In this document: piece after piece, positions 42,096 through 51,341 of the stretch
How the letters are laid out: the number at the start of each line of letters is the position of its first letter
Numbering within the stretch: position 1 is the stretch's first letter
Origin: Candidatus Eremiobacteraceae bacterium
Lineage (GTDB): Bacteria; Vulcanimicrobiota; Vulcanimicrobiia; Eremiobacterales; Eremiobacteraceae
DNA length: 51,448 bases
Direction of reading: 5' to 3'
Assembly: GCA_036511855.1 (NCBI GenBank)
Contig: DATCBN010000085.1
Location: 1-51,448 of the forward strand
Notes under the pieces: generated by a model
The model's input: the letters and a program-made list of their open reading frames with translations, nothing else
What the model was told of the DNA's origin: nothing
Database searches by the model: none
Translations under genes and position numbers: made by a program

Positions 42096-43862
42096 GTGCG
42101 CGGGCGCGAGCCGATAGAGAGGCGACATTTCGAGGTGCGCGAATGCGTCCGCGTGAGCCGACGCATTATAGTCGCCGCGGTCGTCACCATATTCGCGGCG
42201 TTTGTGCTGGGCATTCAACTGGCGTCCTTGCCCCGCGAAGGCGGACCCGGACCCACATTCGCGCCGGCCGGAAGCTGCGCGTTGACGATCGCTTCAGTCG
42301 CGTACGCGCGGCCCGGAACGCTGTTGCAGCCCGGCGATGTCCTCATGCTCGACCAGATGACGCCGCCGGAACGCGTGCTTGCCACGCACGACAGCAGCGC
42401 CGTCGGCGACTCGGCCTCGATGGTCGTGCTGCGAGACGGCCGCACGACCCGACTCGTGGAGTCGGTCGAAACACCAGAACCGGCCTCGTACTGGGCACCG
42501 TCCGTCGCGGTCAAAGTGATCACGTTTCTCGTCGGGCTGTTCTTGTTGTGGCGAGGGCGCGACATCGCATCGCTCCACTATGGGATTGCCAGCGCCTTCT
42601 TCGCGATCGCGATCTTGCCCATCAGCGATGCGTTGCTTTCGCCGGCCGCGCGCAATCTCTACGAAGCGCTCGCGCAAATATTTGCCGGCATCTCCGCCTA
42701 CGCGCTGTACCTCACCTTCGAAGACCTCGCTCGCGGCGCGATCCGCGAACGGGTGCTGACCGCGTGCCGCATCGCGGTCGGTGCAAGTTCGTTGCTGTTC
42801 ATCGCAAACGCCGTCGACTTTTCTATCGGCCGGTCCACCAACGGATGCTTCGAACCCGCGCTGTATGTGATGCGGTATCCGGCGCTCATCATCGCGCTCG
42901 CCGTGATGATCGGCGTTCTCACGACGACGTTCGTCAAGGCGACCGGCCTGCAACGGCAGCGCGTGCGCTGGGTTTTTTGGTCGACGATCGTGGGCTTCTC
43001 GGGCGTGGTCACGTGGCTGGTCGTACCGTCGTTCCGCGCGGCCGTCCTCACAAGCGTCGTGATCACCATCGGCTACGCATACGCGATACTTCGCCACCGG
43101 ATCATCGACGTCGGATTTGTCATCAATCGCGCGATCGTCTTCACAACCGTCACGACTGCCGTGTTCGCGATCTTTGCGCTCGTGAGCACTTTCGTCGAGA
43201 GGCTCACGCTGCCGGTCGACGAGGGAGTGATCGTCCAGTCGGTCGTCGCGCTGGCGCTCGCGTTTTCGTTCGACTTCGGCTTTAAGCGCGTTGAAAGCAT
43301 CATCGACCAAGTCTTCTTCCGCGACAAACACCGGGCCGAACTCGCGCTCCGCCGCTTCACCGAGGAGGCGCGGTACGTGCGCAGCGCGTCCGTCTTGCTC
43401 GACGGCGCGTTGCGCGTCGTGTGCGAATCGCTTCGCGCTTCGGCGGCCTGCGTGTACCGCGAGCACCTCGACGCGTACCGCAATGTGGCGGCGCGCGGGA
43501 GAACTTCATTTCCGGAGATGGTCGACGGTGATGATCCGGCGTTCGTTCATCTGCGCGCCGGCCTGAAAGACGTCGACCTCGCCGGCACTGCCGGAGCGCT
43601 GGCCGGTGACAGGTATGGCTTCGCGCTTGCGGCTCAACGCCGTCTCATCGGCGCACTCATCGTCGGGGCCAGAGACGATGCCGAAGCATTCGATCCTGAA
43701 GAGCGAGAGTTGGTCCGGGCCCTGGCACGCGAGGTCGGCACGGCGCTAGAGGTTCTTGACGCGGCCGATCACCTCGAATTCATCGAGCAACTCGCACTAG
43801 GGAAAACAGACGGCCCCGCAGCTCGCGAGCAGGCGCAAGCGCTGCTCGCACGAGAGCGCTAG
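42096..43862 (+). CDS. PDZ-like/7TM/GAF membrane protein without a kinase domain
   Basis: About 588 residues; the start is uncertain (GTG 42096, 42135 or 42153, none with a good ribosome site). One N-terminal helix (RIIVAAVVTIFAAFVLGIQL) is followed by a periplasmic PDZ-like domain (PGTLLQPGDVLMLDQ, SMVVLRDGRTTRLV). About seven membrane helices span residues 140-400, then a short coiled stretch, then a GAF domain (about 420-565). This is the sensory half of a histidine-kinase-like protein, but it stops after GAF with no His-box or ATPase domain. It could signal through a partner or be a truncated kinase. It is divergent from the lipoprotein operon. Confidence 0.75.
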   Translation: MRGREPIERRHFEVRECVRVSRRIIVAAVVTIFAAFVLGIQLASLPREGGPGPTFAPAGSCALTIASVAYARPGTLLQPGDVLMLDQMTPPERVLATHDSSAVGDSASMVVLRDGRTTRLVESVETPEPASYWAPSVAVKVITFLVGLFLLWRGRDIASLHYGIASAFFAIAILPISDALLSPAARNLYEALAQIFAGISAYALYLTFEDLARGAIRERVLTACRIAVGASSLLFIANAVDFSIGRSTNGCFEPALYVMRYPALIIALAVMIGVLTTTFVKATGLQRQRVRWVFWSTIVGFSGVVTWLVVPSFRAAVLTSVVITIGYAYAILRHRIIDVGFVINRAIVFTTVTTAVFAIFALVSTFVERLTLPVDEGVIVQSVVALALAFSFDFGFKRVESIIDQVFFRDKHRAELALRRFTEEARYVRSASVLLDGALRVVCESLRASAACVYREHLDAYRNVAARGRTSFPEMVDGDDPAFVHLRAGLKDVDLAGTAGALAGDRYGFALAAQRRLIGALIVGARDDAEAFDPEERELVRALAREVGTALEVLDAADHLEFIEQLALGKTDGPAAREQAQALLARER

Positions 43863-43922
43863 GTATCGACGGCGGGCGGGTTGTATCTATATAGAAGAGG
43901 CCCTCACCCAAGGATATGTGTC

Positions 43923-44132
43923 ATGCCGATCTGCCCGATCCATAAAGTGCCATACGATAAAGATCACGCCGTGTGCATGCGCAAGTACATGGGCATCCCC
44001 GACCCCGGCGGTCCGGAAGCGGGTGATGGGATGCTGCCGCAAGACGTGTTGGACGAATTAAAAAAACGCGGCATCGCACCGCGTCTCTCTCCTACCGATA
44101 CTGATGCCGGCGACAAGAGAGCTGGTTTATAG
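43923..44132 (+). CDS. Small Cys/His-containing protein (69 aa)
   Basis: AAGGA lies eight bases before ATG 43923. The N-terminus MPICPIHKVPYDKDHAVC has two early Cys, two His and a third Cys that could bind zinc; a PDPGGPEAGDGMLPQD linker and a short helix (VLDELKKRGIAP) follow. An in-frame ATG at 43881 is less likely. It overlaps the next small gene by 29 bases if that begins at 44104. I do not recognise the family. Confidence 0.6.
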   Translation: MPICPIHKVPYDKDHAVCMRKYMGIPDPGGPEAGDGMLPQDVLDELKKRGIAPRLSPTDTDAGDKRAGL

Positions 44133-44343
44133 CTTGAAGGAACCGACCACGAGCCGCGATGCCGGCGATCAAAAAACCGGAGCGTCCGCGCAATTCTTGG
44201 TCTTGGCGGCCGCGTTCGTCGTCGTGATCGTCGCTATGTTCGTCTGGCGGCCTTGGCTCTCGCACCCGCCTGCACCGCCGTTGCGCGTGAACACGCAGGG
44301 ACCGAACGCACAGCCGACGACCACGATCATCCCAACGCCTTAG
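44104..44343 (+). CDS. Small single-pass membrane protein (about 79 aa)
   Basis: One membrane helix (FLVLAAAFVVVIVAMFVW) is preceded by a short charged tail and followed by a Pro/Thr-rich outer segment ending TTTIIPTP. Start options are ATG 44104 and TTG 44134 just after the preceding stop; neither has a strong ribosome site. It is in tandem with the Cys/His small protein, so the two may work together. Function unknown. It converges on the propeller lipoprotein gene with a 12-base gap. Confidence 0.5.
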   Translation: MPATRELVYSLKEPTTSRDAGDQKTGASAQFLVLAAAFVVVIVAMFVWRPWLSHPPAPPLRVNTQGPNAQPTTTIIPTP

Positions 44344-44355
44344 GTGCCCTCTTCT

Positions 44356-45387
44356 TTACGGATCGACCGCGATGCCGAACATGGCGCCGTTGTTTCCGGT
44401 CACTTTGCCGATGAGCGCGAAGCCCGGGTACGAGTATTCGGCGGCGTACGCAAACGAAGTGTAGAACCAGTGCCCATGCAGATTGTCTAGGGCCATCCCG
44501 AGCGGACAGCAAGGTAGATGTTTTGTCGTCGGATGTGGATTGGGCAGGTTGAACGTTTCGACCGCCGAGGCCAACGAATCGTTCACCAACAATTTCCCGG
44601 AAGTGTTGAATACCATGCCGCCGGGATCCCCGAAAGAAATGCCCGCCATCTGAGTTTGGGCGCCGCACTCGCCGCCCGGACACGATACCTTCCACAACGC
44701 GCCAATCCCCGATGTGGCGTCGACATCGTTGAAGTAGAGCATACCATTTTGCTTCAATGTGACGAACAAGCCAAAAAAGTCGTTCGTCATCGGAAAATTA
44801 CTGACAAATGTCCCGCCGTTGAGTCCCCCGATCCATGTCGATATGGATCCCCGCTCGATGAGGTCGCTCGCTTCTTCATTGCTGGTGATGACAATTCCAG
44901 CGTCGGTCACCGTGACGTCATTTGGATTTTGTGCGGTCGGATCCGAGTAGGTATTGTACGGCGAAGTCCGTGCTTTGTGAAACACTAAGACGTTTGAAGC
45001 GCCCCAATTGGCCACGTAGAGATCGTGAGTCGCCGCATTCACAAACAATCCCCTCGGGCTGGAGAGCGACGCCGACGCTATGAGTCCGCACGGCGATTGA
45101 CCCGCGAATTTTCCGTTGTAGACGTAGATCACGTTGTTCGACGCATCGGAAACGTATTCGATAGCACCTTTGAACGGGCACGCATAAAAGCTTGCGAAAT
45201 GAAGATTCGTGCGGGCGACTATATCAAACCAGAATGGACCCGGAAAGTGCTCTCTGAGGGCCGGCGTGACGCCCTGCGCCGTCACGGCTCTGGGGGTAAG
45301 CGCTGAAGTTGCAGCACCCGTGCAGCCGCCTATTAGAGCAGCGGCCGCGGCTGCAATCAGCGCGCGACAGGTCATGAGATTACGCAT
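44356..45387 (-). CDS. Beta-propeller lipoprotein, function unknown
   Basis: 343 residues. The signal peptide ends in lipobox IGGC (TCRALIAAAAAALIGG then Cys). The body has repeated propeller motifs such as SSPRGLFVNAATHDLYVANW, NPNDVTVTDAGIVI and PGGMVFNTSGKLLVNDS, similar to SMP-30/NHL-type proteins of the cell surface. No catalytic residues can be named. Start ATG 45387 or 45375. It stands alone, with a remnant of another propeller gene upstream. Confidence 0.75.
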   Translation of the reverse strand: MRNLMTCRALIAAAAAALIGGCTGAATSALTPRAVTAQGVTPALREHFPGPFWFDIVARTNLHFASFYACPFKGAIEYVSDASNNVIYVYNGKFAGQSPCGLIASASLSSPRGLFVNAATHDLYVANWGASNVLVFHKARTSPYNTYSDPTAQNPNDVTVTDAGIVITSNEEASDLIERGSISTWIGGLNGGTFVSNFPMTNDFFGLFVTLKQNGMLYFNDVDATSGIGALWKVSCPGGECGAQTQMAGISFGDPGGMVFNTSGKLLVNDSLASAVETFNLPNPHPTTKHLPCCPLGMALDNLHGHWFYTSFAYAAEYSYPGFALIGKVTGNNGAMFGIAVDP

Positions 45388-45552
45388 CGGTTACTTCGCT
45401 CGCTCGAACGTGAGTGGATGGTGACCGAGGGGGAATCACCTAGCCGACCGTCATCTGCGGCGGATACTCTTTAGTTAAGGGCGGGGACGCTAGGTTCCCT
45501 CGACGACTGAACCGCCGATGAAATGTAATGTTGTTCATTTCACTCTGCGAAT

Positions 45553-45810
45553 TCATGTCATATGAACGGCCGTGGGTACTCGGGTAACCGTGGCCTCGCT
45601 CGGATGATGCGCCTGGTGAATATTGATGCGCCCGATCGCCGTAGGGTTCTCTTGCGTGAACCAGATGTTGCCTTCGGGACCAGCCGTCACGGACGTCGGC
45701 GTTCCGCTCACCTTCACTTCCGTCACGGTCCCCGCCGGCGTGATCCGGGCGATCTGATCCAACTGCGTCTCGGCGAACCACATATTGCCGTCCGCACCGC
45801 TTTTTTCGTT
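45553..45810 (-). pseudogene. Remnant of a streptogramin-lyase-like (Vgb) propeller gene
   Basis: Recognisable Vgb repeats, GADGNMWFAETQLDQIARI and AGPEGNIWFTQENPTAIGRI, occupy only two of the usual six or more blades. Homology starts in-frame before the first ATG (45783), at about 45810, only about 36 bases beyond the 3' end of the tRNA-Thr gene, and it ends at TGA 45553. The gene has lost its start and most of its body, so it cannot be functional. It records a deletion or insertion event at the tRNA. Confidence 0.7.
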
Positions 45811-45845
45811 CCCAACGATATGTGCGGGATGGGAGGCTGAGCCTG

Positions 45846-45918
45846 AGCCGACGGGGGGATTTGAACCCTCGACCTACGGTTTACGAAACCGTCGCTCTAC
45901 CAACTGAGCTACGTCGGC
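45846..45918 (-). tRNA. tRNA-Thr (anticodon CGT)
   Basis: The cloverleaf folds well: acceptor GCCGACG/CGTCGGC, D-arm GCTC...GAGC, anticodon stem ACGGT/ACCGT with loop TTCGTAA reading ACG codons, and T-loop TTCAAAT. The T-stem has one A-C mismatch (GAGGG/CCCCC). The CCA end is not encoded; the next bases are CAG. It is transcribed toward the Vgb remnant. Confidence 0.95.
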
Positions 45919-45997
45919 GCTGTTCGCGACATTCTGATTCGAGAGGCGGTTCTTCAACGCTCCTGCTGTGTCCGCCCTGTCTAAAATGGCACTTGAT

Positions 45998-47656
45998 TTA
46001 TCGCCGCAATATGCGCGCAACCGCTGCGCTCATTTTTTCTCGAATGCCTCTACCTGTGAAAATCATACGTTTGCTGTCGATCAAAGTCTGGTCCCCGAAG
46101 CTAGACAACGTGTGAACGCCCGATCTATACGGGCTTCCGGGATCGGGCCTCACGATGGCAACCGCATGTTCTTGAAAGCGCGTTGGACTGAGCTTCGTGA
46201 TCTCATTGATCGTCACGGCGCCGCCGTAGGTGCGCGAACAATCCTGGCTTGGTCGAAACAAGCGGCCGTCGTGGACGAATGGCGCGCCCGCCGGTCGAGA
46301 CGATCGCACATCGATCTTGACCGGATTCAAAGGGTGGGGCATGAAATCGCCGAGGAGGTCCCGCGCGAACCAAATCCGCAGTTTCAAGTGCTCGCCATCC
46401 GTGGCGTCAGTACAGAACAGCCACCAAAGCCCCTCATGTTTGAAAACCGTGGGATCTAGGCAAGGCACTTGCGGAAGTAAAGATTTCTCGTACTGCAATC
46501 CGTCACCGAAGCTTGCAAATCTGTAAAGCACTGCATCGCGAGCTTGGCTCGTCTCAGGAACGCAATACAGAACATCTTCGGCTCTGAAAAGATAGGGATA
46601 CGAAGCGTGAACCTTGAGCGAGAGCGCCGGAGCGATGGTTGGAGTCCAGCCTCGACCGTCGACACCGAGCGCACTGATAGATCCGAGTTGAGTTCTAAAG
46701 TCGTACGTCTCGCACAACACCAATCGTTTGCCGTCGACGATAGCCCCCATTGGGTCGGCGCAGTAAAGGTTCGGATCGCCATTCGGAAACCAAGAAGCTT
46801 GCCAAGGCGCAGCCGGCTGCAGGAAATCGTGAATGGGCCCGTCGACAATGCCGACGTTCCAACTGTCGTCGAAGAAAAGGTTTGGCAGCCGCATGATTTT
46901 GTTCGTCAACAGACTCAAGGCAAGACGCGCTTGCGTCACCAACTTCGGGAGTTGAGGAAGCGGGATGCTCTTCAGTTCGATGAAATCACCGGCATCGTCT
47001 TGATGGCCGCGACAGATATTCGCAGCAGCATATGCCGGCCATAGCGTGACCTCTGAAAGCATTTGCTCCGCGTTAGCATTGGGTTGGTGCAGAATTGTCG
47101 CGAAAACGCCGCTGCGAAGCACCTTCGCGCTTGTAGTGCCGAAATGCTGGCTGCAAAGGACTGCGGTGGTCACAGGATCGCCAGAGATGACCTCATGTAC
47201 ACCAGGCGGATAGTTCTCGTATTTTGAAACGTCGCCGAAGCGGAATCGCCACAGTCCGTATTTAGCAATGCGCGCCGACCTGGCGTCGCAGGGACCGAAG
47301 CCGAGGTACAGGATGAAGTCAAGGCCGAGCTCCAACAGTTCGTCGTCCTGATCGATACTGTATTTAGGCACCGACACATCAAGATTTCGAAAGACGTCAT
47401 CGATGGAATTCGCGATCTCGCGTTCCTGCGGCATCATGAAACGTCGAAGCATTCCGCCGCTCGATTGCCTATCTCGAGATTGACGATCCAAGACGACGAT
47501 AGCGGCCAGCTCGGAGACCCCATGGAGGAGTTCTCGCAACGTCGACGCTTGCCAGCGCTCGAGCATAGCAGAATCGCAAATGGCGGCAAATCGCAACGGC
47601 GACCCAACTGAATTACCAAAAGGTTGAGTCATCTCGGTTGCTTCGACACTAGCCAT
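45998..47656 (-). CDS. Formyltransferase-like domain fused to a GINT1_N-type five-blade propeller
   Basis: 552 residues. The N-terminal half (about 20-240) resembles the Rossmann part of formyltransferases (LRFAAICDSAMLERWQAS, LDFILYLGFG, WRFRFGDVSKYENYPPG). The C-terminal 280 residues match the glycosidase-like propeller of GINT1 N-terminal domains (ASYPYLFRAEDVLYCVPETS, LDPTVFKHEGLWWLFCTD, SRPAGAPFVHDGRLFRPSQD). Such fusions occur in surface-polysaccharide loci. It probably modifies or recognises a sugar; the reaction is not established. Composition is more A/T-rich than the first 45 kb. ATG 47656 or 47632 could start it. Confidence 0.75.
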   Translation of the reverse strand: MASVEATEMTQPFGNSVGSPLRFAAICDSAMLERWQASTLRELLHGVSELAAIVVLDRQSRDRQSSGGMLRRFMMPQEREIANSIDDVFRNLDVSVPKYSIDQDDELLELGLDFILYLGFGPCDARSARIAKYGLWRFRFGDVSKYENYPPGVHEVISGDPVTTAVLCSQHFGTTSAKVLRSGVFATILHQPNANAEQMLSEVTLWPAYAAANICRGHQDDAGDFIELKSIPLPQLPKLVTQARLALSLLTNKIMRLPNLFFDDSWNVGIVDGPIHDFLQPAAPWQASWFPNGDPNLYCADPMGAIVDGKRLVLCETYDFRTQLGSISALGVDGRGWTPTIAPALSLKVHASYPYLFRAEDVLYCVPETSQARDAVLYRFASFGDGLQYEKSLLPQVPCLDPTVFKHEGLWWLFCTDATDGEHLKLRIWFARDLLGDFMPHPLNPVKIDVRSSRPAGAPFVHDGRLFRPSQDCSRTYGGAVTINEITKLSPTRFQEHAVAIVRPDPGSPYRSGVHTLSSFGDQTLIDSKRMIFTGRGIREKMSAAVARILRR

Positions 47657-47700
47657 GGATTTAAGGCGAATCCCATGTTGCGAGACTTATGAGCCTCACG

Positions 47701-49470
47701 TCATTCGTTCTGAGTCGGCTTGAGAATGACGCGGCGATGCAATGCGTGAAACCATGTGTATCGAATCATACGATACTGAACTTCCATGCCGGCTTTCTCC
47801 AGGCCTCGCCTAGAAGCGACGTTGCCCGAAAGAACGTAGATCCATTGTTCGAGCCCCATGAGTTCGATATATTCGGCGATGAGTGAGACGACGGCTGGGT
47901 AGATGCCTCTGCCTCGCGCCAACTGCGGCGTCCACGCATCGTAAATGATTCCGACGGGTCGACCGAGTTCGAGCGCGAAGTCTTCGCCAAGCTCGGACGT
48001 CACAATTCGCTCTTCAACCCGAAGCCATGCTATGTGGACGATATTGCCGTCGTCGAGAGCGACAAACGGCGTGTGGCCCTTCTTGATGCGTTCTCTCAGA
48101 TCGTGCAGCGAATTGCCGCCAAGATACTCCGGATGACGGACAGCGGCGTCGGCGAGATCGCTCAATGTCGCCACGCGGAACGTCAGGGGCTGCGACGCCG
48201 GTGTCAGGTATTTCTTCTTTAGCTCGAGGACAAGAACTTCGTCTCGCGCATAGATCGCTGAACGAAGGAATGCCACGGCGACTCTCGCTGCGCCTCGAAC
48301 GGCTCCTTCGCGTCGCAGCACTCGAACAATTCGCGAAGCGGACTCGCTGGCCGCCGAGGCGGCGGTCCTCGTAGCCCGATACGCGGACGGATACAATCGC
48401 AGATGCTCCTTAGCGGCGTGCGCGAACTGCGAGATCCGGCCGCTGGTCGACCGAGGATAGAGAAGCACGGCATAGTTGTGATCGGTATGATTTGCGTATC
48501 GACTTTTGTACGTCTCGTCTCCGACGGTAAAATCAAATTCCCGAATATCGCTATCTCGCGCATAGACAAACAAATATCGGAGCAATACATCTCCGGGTGA
48601 GACGTCGAAAAATTCGATGTCGAAGGTCGGCGTATAGTAGAGGAATTTGCCGTCGAGCTGAAAGCCGAAGTTATATGCGATGGGCCGGTCATTCGACTCC
48701 AACACGGCGAAGCGCAGCTCGTTCGAAGGATCGAGGTTGTCGACGAGAGCCTCGAAAAATACCTTCGATTGTTGATCGAGCAGTTGACTACGTATGCCAG
48801 CCAATGTCCGACAGCGGATATGCTGTTCATAAAACGAAGGCAGATGTTCGCGAGCCTGAACCCGGTCGTCGAGGTGACGAAACTTCAGGCTGCCTAACTT
48901 CTCGAGTTGCTTTATCCGTCGCGAGACCGTGCTTTTCCCAAGGATGCTCTTCAGCGTCTCGGCACGGTTGTCGTCGAGCAAGACAGTCGGACATACGGCG
49001 GAAACCGACGACACAATGCGTTCCTGCAAGCTAGAAGCCATGTCCTTGGACGCTCCCAGTAACAGCGAAGATTCAGGAACGTTTTGAAGAGTGCAAGATT
49101 CCCAAGGGATCCGAGATTCGTCCAACGCATCGATCGCGGCGGTAAGAACGTCAGCCTTCCTATTGGGGTCACATACCAGATCGTTATAGTCCGCTGCCGG
49201 GTCGCCGATGAACCGAAGCTGTCGTTCCGCGATATATAGGGGTAGTATACCTACACACCTGCCGTCGTGGTAAACGACTGGCGTGAGTAGTAGTGCATTC
49301 CCGCCGTAGCCCTCCCACCACGATTCGATCCAGCTAAACTTGCTGAATATCTCTCGGTTGGGATTTGCCTCCCACAATCTCTCCCACTCGCTTGCAAGCA
49401 ACCTAAGTTCGGCGAAATCGGTGAGCAGCCGGCAAGTTAGACCATGCGTTTGAACCGCTGATGCTCTCAT
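47701..49470 (-). CDS. Double acetyltransferase: CelD/BcsL-like GNAT fused to a second GNAT
   Basis: 589 residues. Residues about 1-350 resemble the CelD/BcsL-type GNAT (LASEWERLWEANPN, FSWIESWWEGYGGNALLL, FDFTVGDETYKSRYAN near the end), related to FemAB enzymes and common in exopolysaccharide loci. An Ala/Arg-rich helical linker follows. Residues about 430-580 form a second GNAT with the acetyl-CoA loop LARGRGIYPAVVSLIA and SGNVASRRGLEKAGM. It may acylate lipid-linked sugars. It is 44 bases upstream of the formyltransferase fusion, same strand. Confidence 0.75.
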   Translation of the reverse strand: MRASAVQTHGLTCRLLTDFAELRLLASEWERLWEANPNREIFSKFSWIESWWEGYGGNALLLTPVVYHDGRCVGILPLYIAERQLRFIGDPAADYNDLVCDPNRKADVLTAAIDALDESRIPWESCTLQNVPESSLLLGASKDMASSLQERIVSSVSAVCPTVLLDDNRAETLKSILGKSTVSRRIKQLEKLGSLKFRHLDDRVQAREHLPSFYEQHIRCRTLAGIRSQLLDQQSKVFFEALVDNLDPSNELRFAVLESNDRPIAYNFGFQLDGKFLYYTPTFDIEFFDVSPGDVLLRYLFVYARDSDIREFDFTVGDETYKSRYANHTDHNYAVLLYPRSTSGRISQFAHAAKEHLRLYPSAYRATRTAASAASESASRIVRVLRREGAVRGAARVAVAFLRSAIYARDEVLVLELKKKYLTPASQPLTFRVATLSDLADAAVRHPEYLGGNSLHDLRERIKKGHTPFVALDDGNIVHIAWLRVEERIVTSELGEDFALELGRPVGIIYDAWTPQLARGRGIYPAVVSLIAEYIELMGLEQWIYVLSGNVASRRGLEKAGMEVQYRMIRYTWFHALHRRVILKPTQNE

Positions 49471-50010
49471 GTCCGCCTATAAATGAACGAATCCAAAGTC
49501 CGCCCTCATGAATGTGCGCCGGTTTCTGGGCGTCGCTAGTACCGATTGAATGACCGTTTCCATTCGAAGGCGCGTGAGTGAGTGTGAATGTACGTTCTTT
49601 GAAAATCGCCAAGGCTGGCGACCGCGGACCTCGACCGCTTCCTCGGACGCCAACCTTTGCAAACACATGGCATAGATTGTTAGCGGGGACACCGTCGCGG
49701 TAACTGTGAGCCGCGGGTCTCGTCCGGTTGGCCATATCGAAAGTGACCGGTAGGAGAGGAGATCCATTTTAGGTCGAATCGTTCGTTACCCTACCTGAGG
49801 TACGATTCCTCCGAATTGATTGAGCGGCACTATTGCTACTAACATCACTTCTTGAGCACGATGACGGCTCGAAAAACTTGAAATATGGTGACGCTCGAAT
49901 GATAGCAAAAATGATCAAATAAATTCTCGATCGAGGATCGATCGGTGATGGGTGCGATTCAACAGCGTGGAGGCAGAGCAGACGAAGCAGCGAATCGGGC
50001 TTGGGTCCAT
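49471..50010. other. A/T-rich intergenic region between divergent polysaccharide genes
   Basis: About 540 bases with no convincing gene; short frames on either strand lack ribosome sites and family signal. It must hold the promoters of both flanking genes. TTATAG lies near 49484 on the minus side, just before the acetyltransferase start, and a weak TTGAAA to ATGATA pair lies near 49877-49903 on the plus side. No repeats of the REP family occur here. Confidence 0.5.
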
Positions 50011-51303
50011 ATGAAACGGGTCCTCTTCATCACATATTGGTTTCCGCCGCAGCCGGCAGCCGGGGCGGCACGCACGGGTTATATTGCCGAATATTTGAAA
50101 GAGTTCGGATGGGAGCCCGTCGTTCTCACTCGGGAATATCCGGGATCGGCCGACTTTGACTGTAGGGTCGAAACCGTGCTGGAGCCTATGTGGTTTACGT
50201 CGAGACATCGCAATCAACCCGATGGAATCGCGCGCGGACGTTCGCGCCACCCGCTCGAGGAGCGCGTGCGCACACTGGCTAGAGCAATCATTAGATTTCC
50301 TGATGACTATAGCGCGTGGATGCCGTCGGCCTTAGCTCGAGCGTTTGCAATAGCGCGAACCACCCATTTCGACGCCGTGCTGAGTTCCGCGCCGCCGCCA
50401 AACGTGCATTTTTTGGCCCGAATAGTTTCTTCTCGACTGCGATTGCCATGGGTCGCCGACTATCGAGATCTTTGGTCGGGCCCTTACGGGCCGCATTTCT
50501 CTAGGTATTACGGGCCTACTCGGCTTCGAATATACTACGCAATGGAGAGGTGGCTGCTGCGCGGCGCCGCTCGCGTCACCACAGTCACAAAGGGTCACGC
50601 CGCTGGACTGTCGCAAAACTTTGGGCGGCAAGATGTCGAGGTAATACCCAACGCCAGCGACCCGTCAATGTGGGACTCGATTGAAGACTCTCGGCCAGCA
50701 GATTTTCGATTTTGTTACACAGGTCAGCTTTATCCGAAACTGCGAACCCCCGACTTGCTCTTTTCGGCGGTCGCGAGGCTCAAGGAAATGCACGATGCCG
50801 CAGGCATCGCGGCTCGTTTCGATTTCTACGGCAATGCTCCGGAACTCACCCTCGAATGCGCAGCTAGATATGGACTTGCCGACGCAGTGCGAGCGCATGG
50901 CCTCGTCGACAGACGCGTGGCCCTCACGGCGCAGCGGAAGGCAGCGGTATTGGTCTTGCTTCTGAACATGGTCGATGACGATGACCCAATCGAGAACGCA
51001 AATCCCGGAAGCAAAATATTTGAATACGCAGGCGCCGGCCGGCGCATCCTGGCACTGGGGACATCGACCAACATCATCGATCGCGTCCTTCAAGAGACTG
51101 GTCTCGGACTCTTCGCAAGCGATCAGGAAGGCTGCATGGCTGCAATTCGAACATTGTATGAGTATTACGTTCGGGGCGATATCATTCCGTCCACGCGCTC
51201 GTCAGCGTGGTTCAATACGCCGCGCGACATCGCTCGACAATTCGCTGAACTACTTGATTTAGAGATGGACAAAAAAGTCTCTGGGCGCTTGAACCGCACT
51301 TAG
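50011..51303 (+). CDS. Family 4 glycosyltransferase (WbuB-like)
   Basis: 430 residues of GT-B fold. The N-terminus MKRVLFITYWFPPQPAAGAA is the hallmark of WbuB/WcaI-type transferases. LPWVADYRDLWSGPY and VIPNASDP mark the mid-region, and the nucleotide-sugar side has FCYTGQLYPKLRTPDLLFSA and NPGSKIFEYAGAGRRILALG, with the Glu of the E-x7-E motif in FEYAGAGR. It should add a sugar to a surface polysaccharide or O-antigen. ATG 50011 is favoured over an upstream in-frame start at 49945 by homology. No ribosome site is evident. Confidence 0.85.
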   Translation: MKRVLFITYWFPPQPAAGAARTGYIAEYLKEFGWEPVVLTREYPGSADFDCRVETVLEPMWFTSRHRNQPDGIARGRSRHPLEERVRTLARAIIRFPDDYSAWMPSALARAFAIARTTHFDAVLSSAPPPNVHFLARIVSSRLRLPWVADYRDLWSGPYGPHFSRYYGPTRLRIYYAMERWLLRGAARVTTVTKGHAAGLSQNFGRQDVEVIPNASDPSMWDSIEDSRPADFRFCYTGQLYPKLRTPDLLFSAVARLKEMHDAAGIAARFDFYGNAPELTLECAARYGLADAVRAHGLVDRRVALTAQRKAAVLVLLLNMVDDDDPIENANPGSKIFEYAGAGRRILALGTSTNIIDRVLQETGLGLFASDQEGCMAAIRTLYEYYVRGDIIPSTRSSAWFNTPRDIARQFAELLDLEMDKKVSGRLNRT

Positions 51304-51341
51304 TATCAATAACCGAGAAGCTAGCCCTTGATTTGCAATCC

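Noticed and set aside
42041..43285. A 414-codon Arg-rich frame overlapping the PDZ-7TM-GAF gene
   Set aside because: It is an alternate frame of a gene with clear membrane helices and a GAF domain; composition is implausible for a protein.
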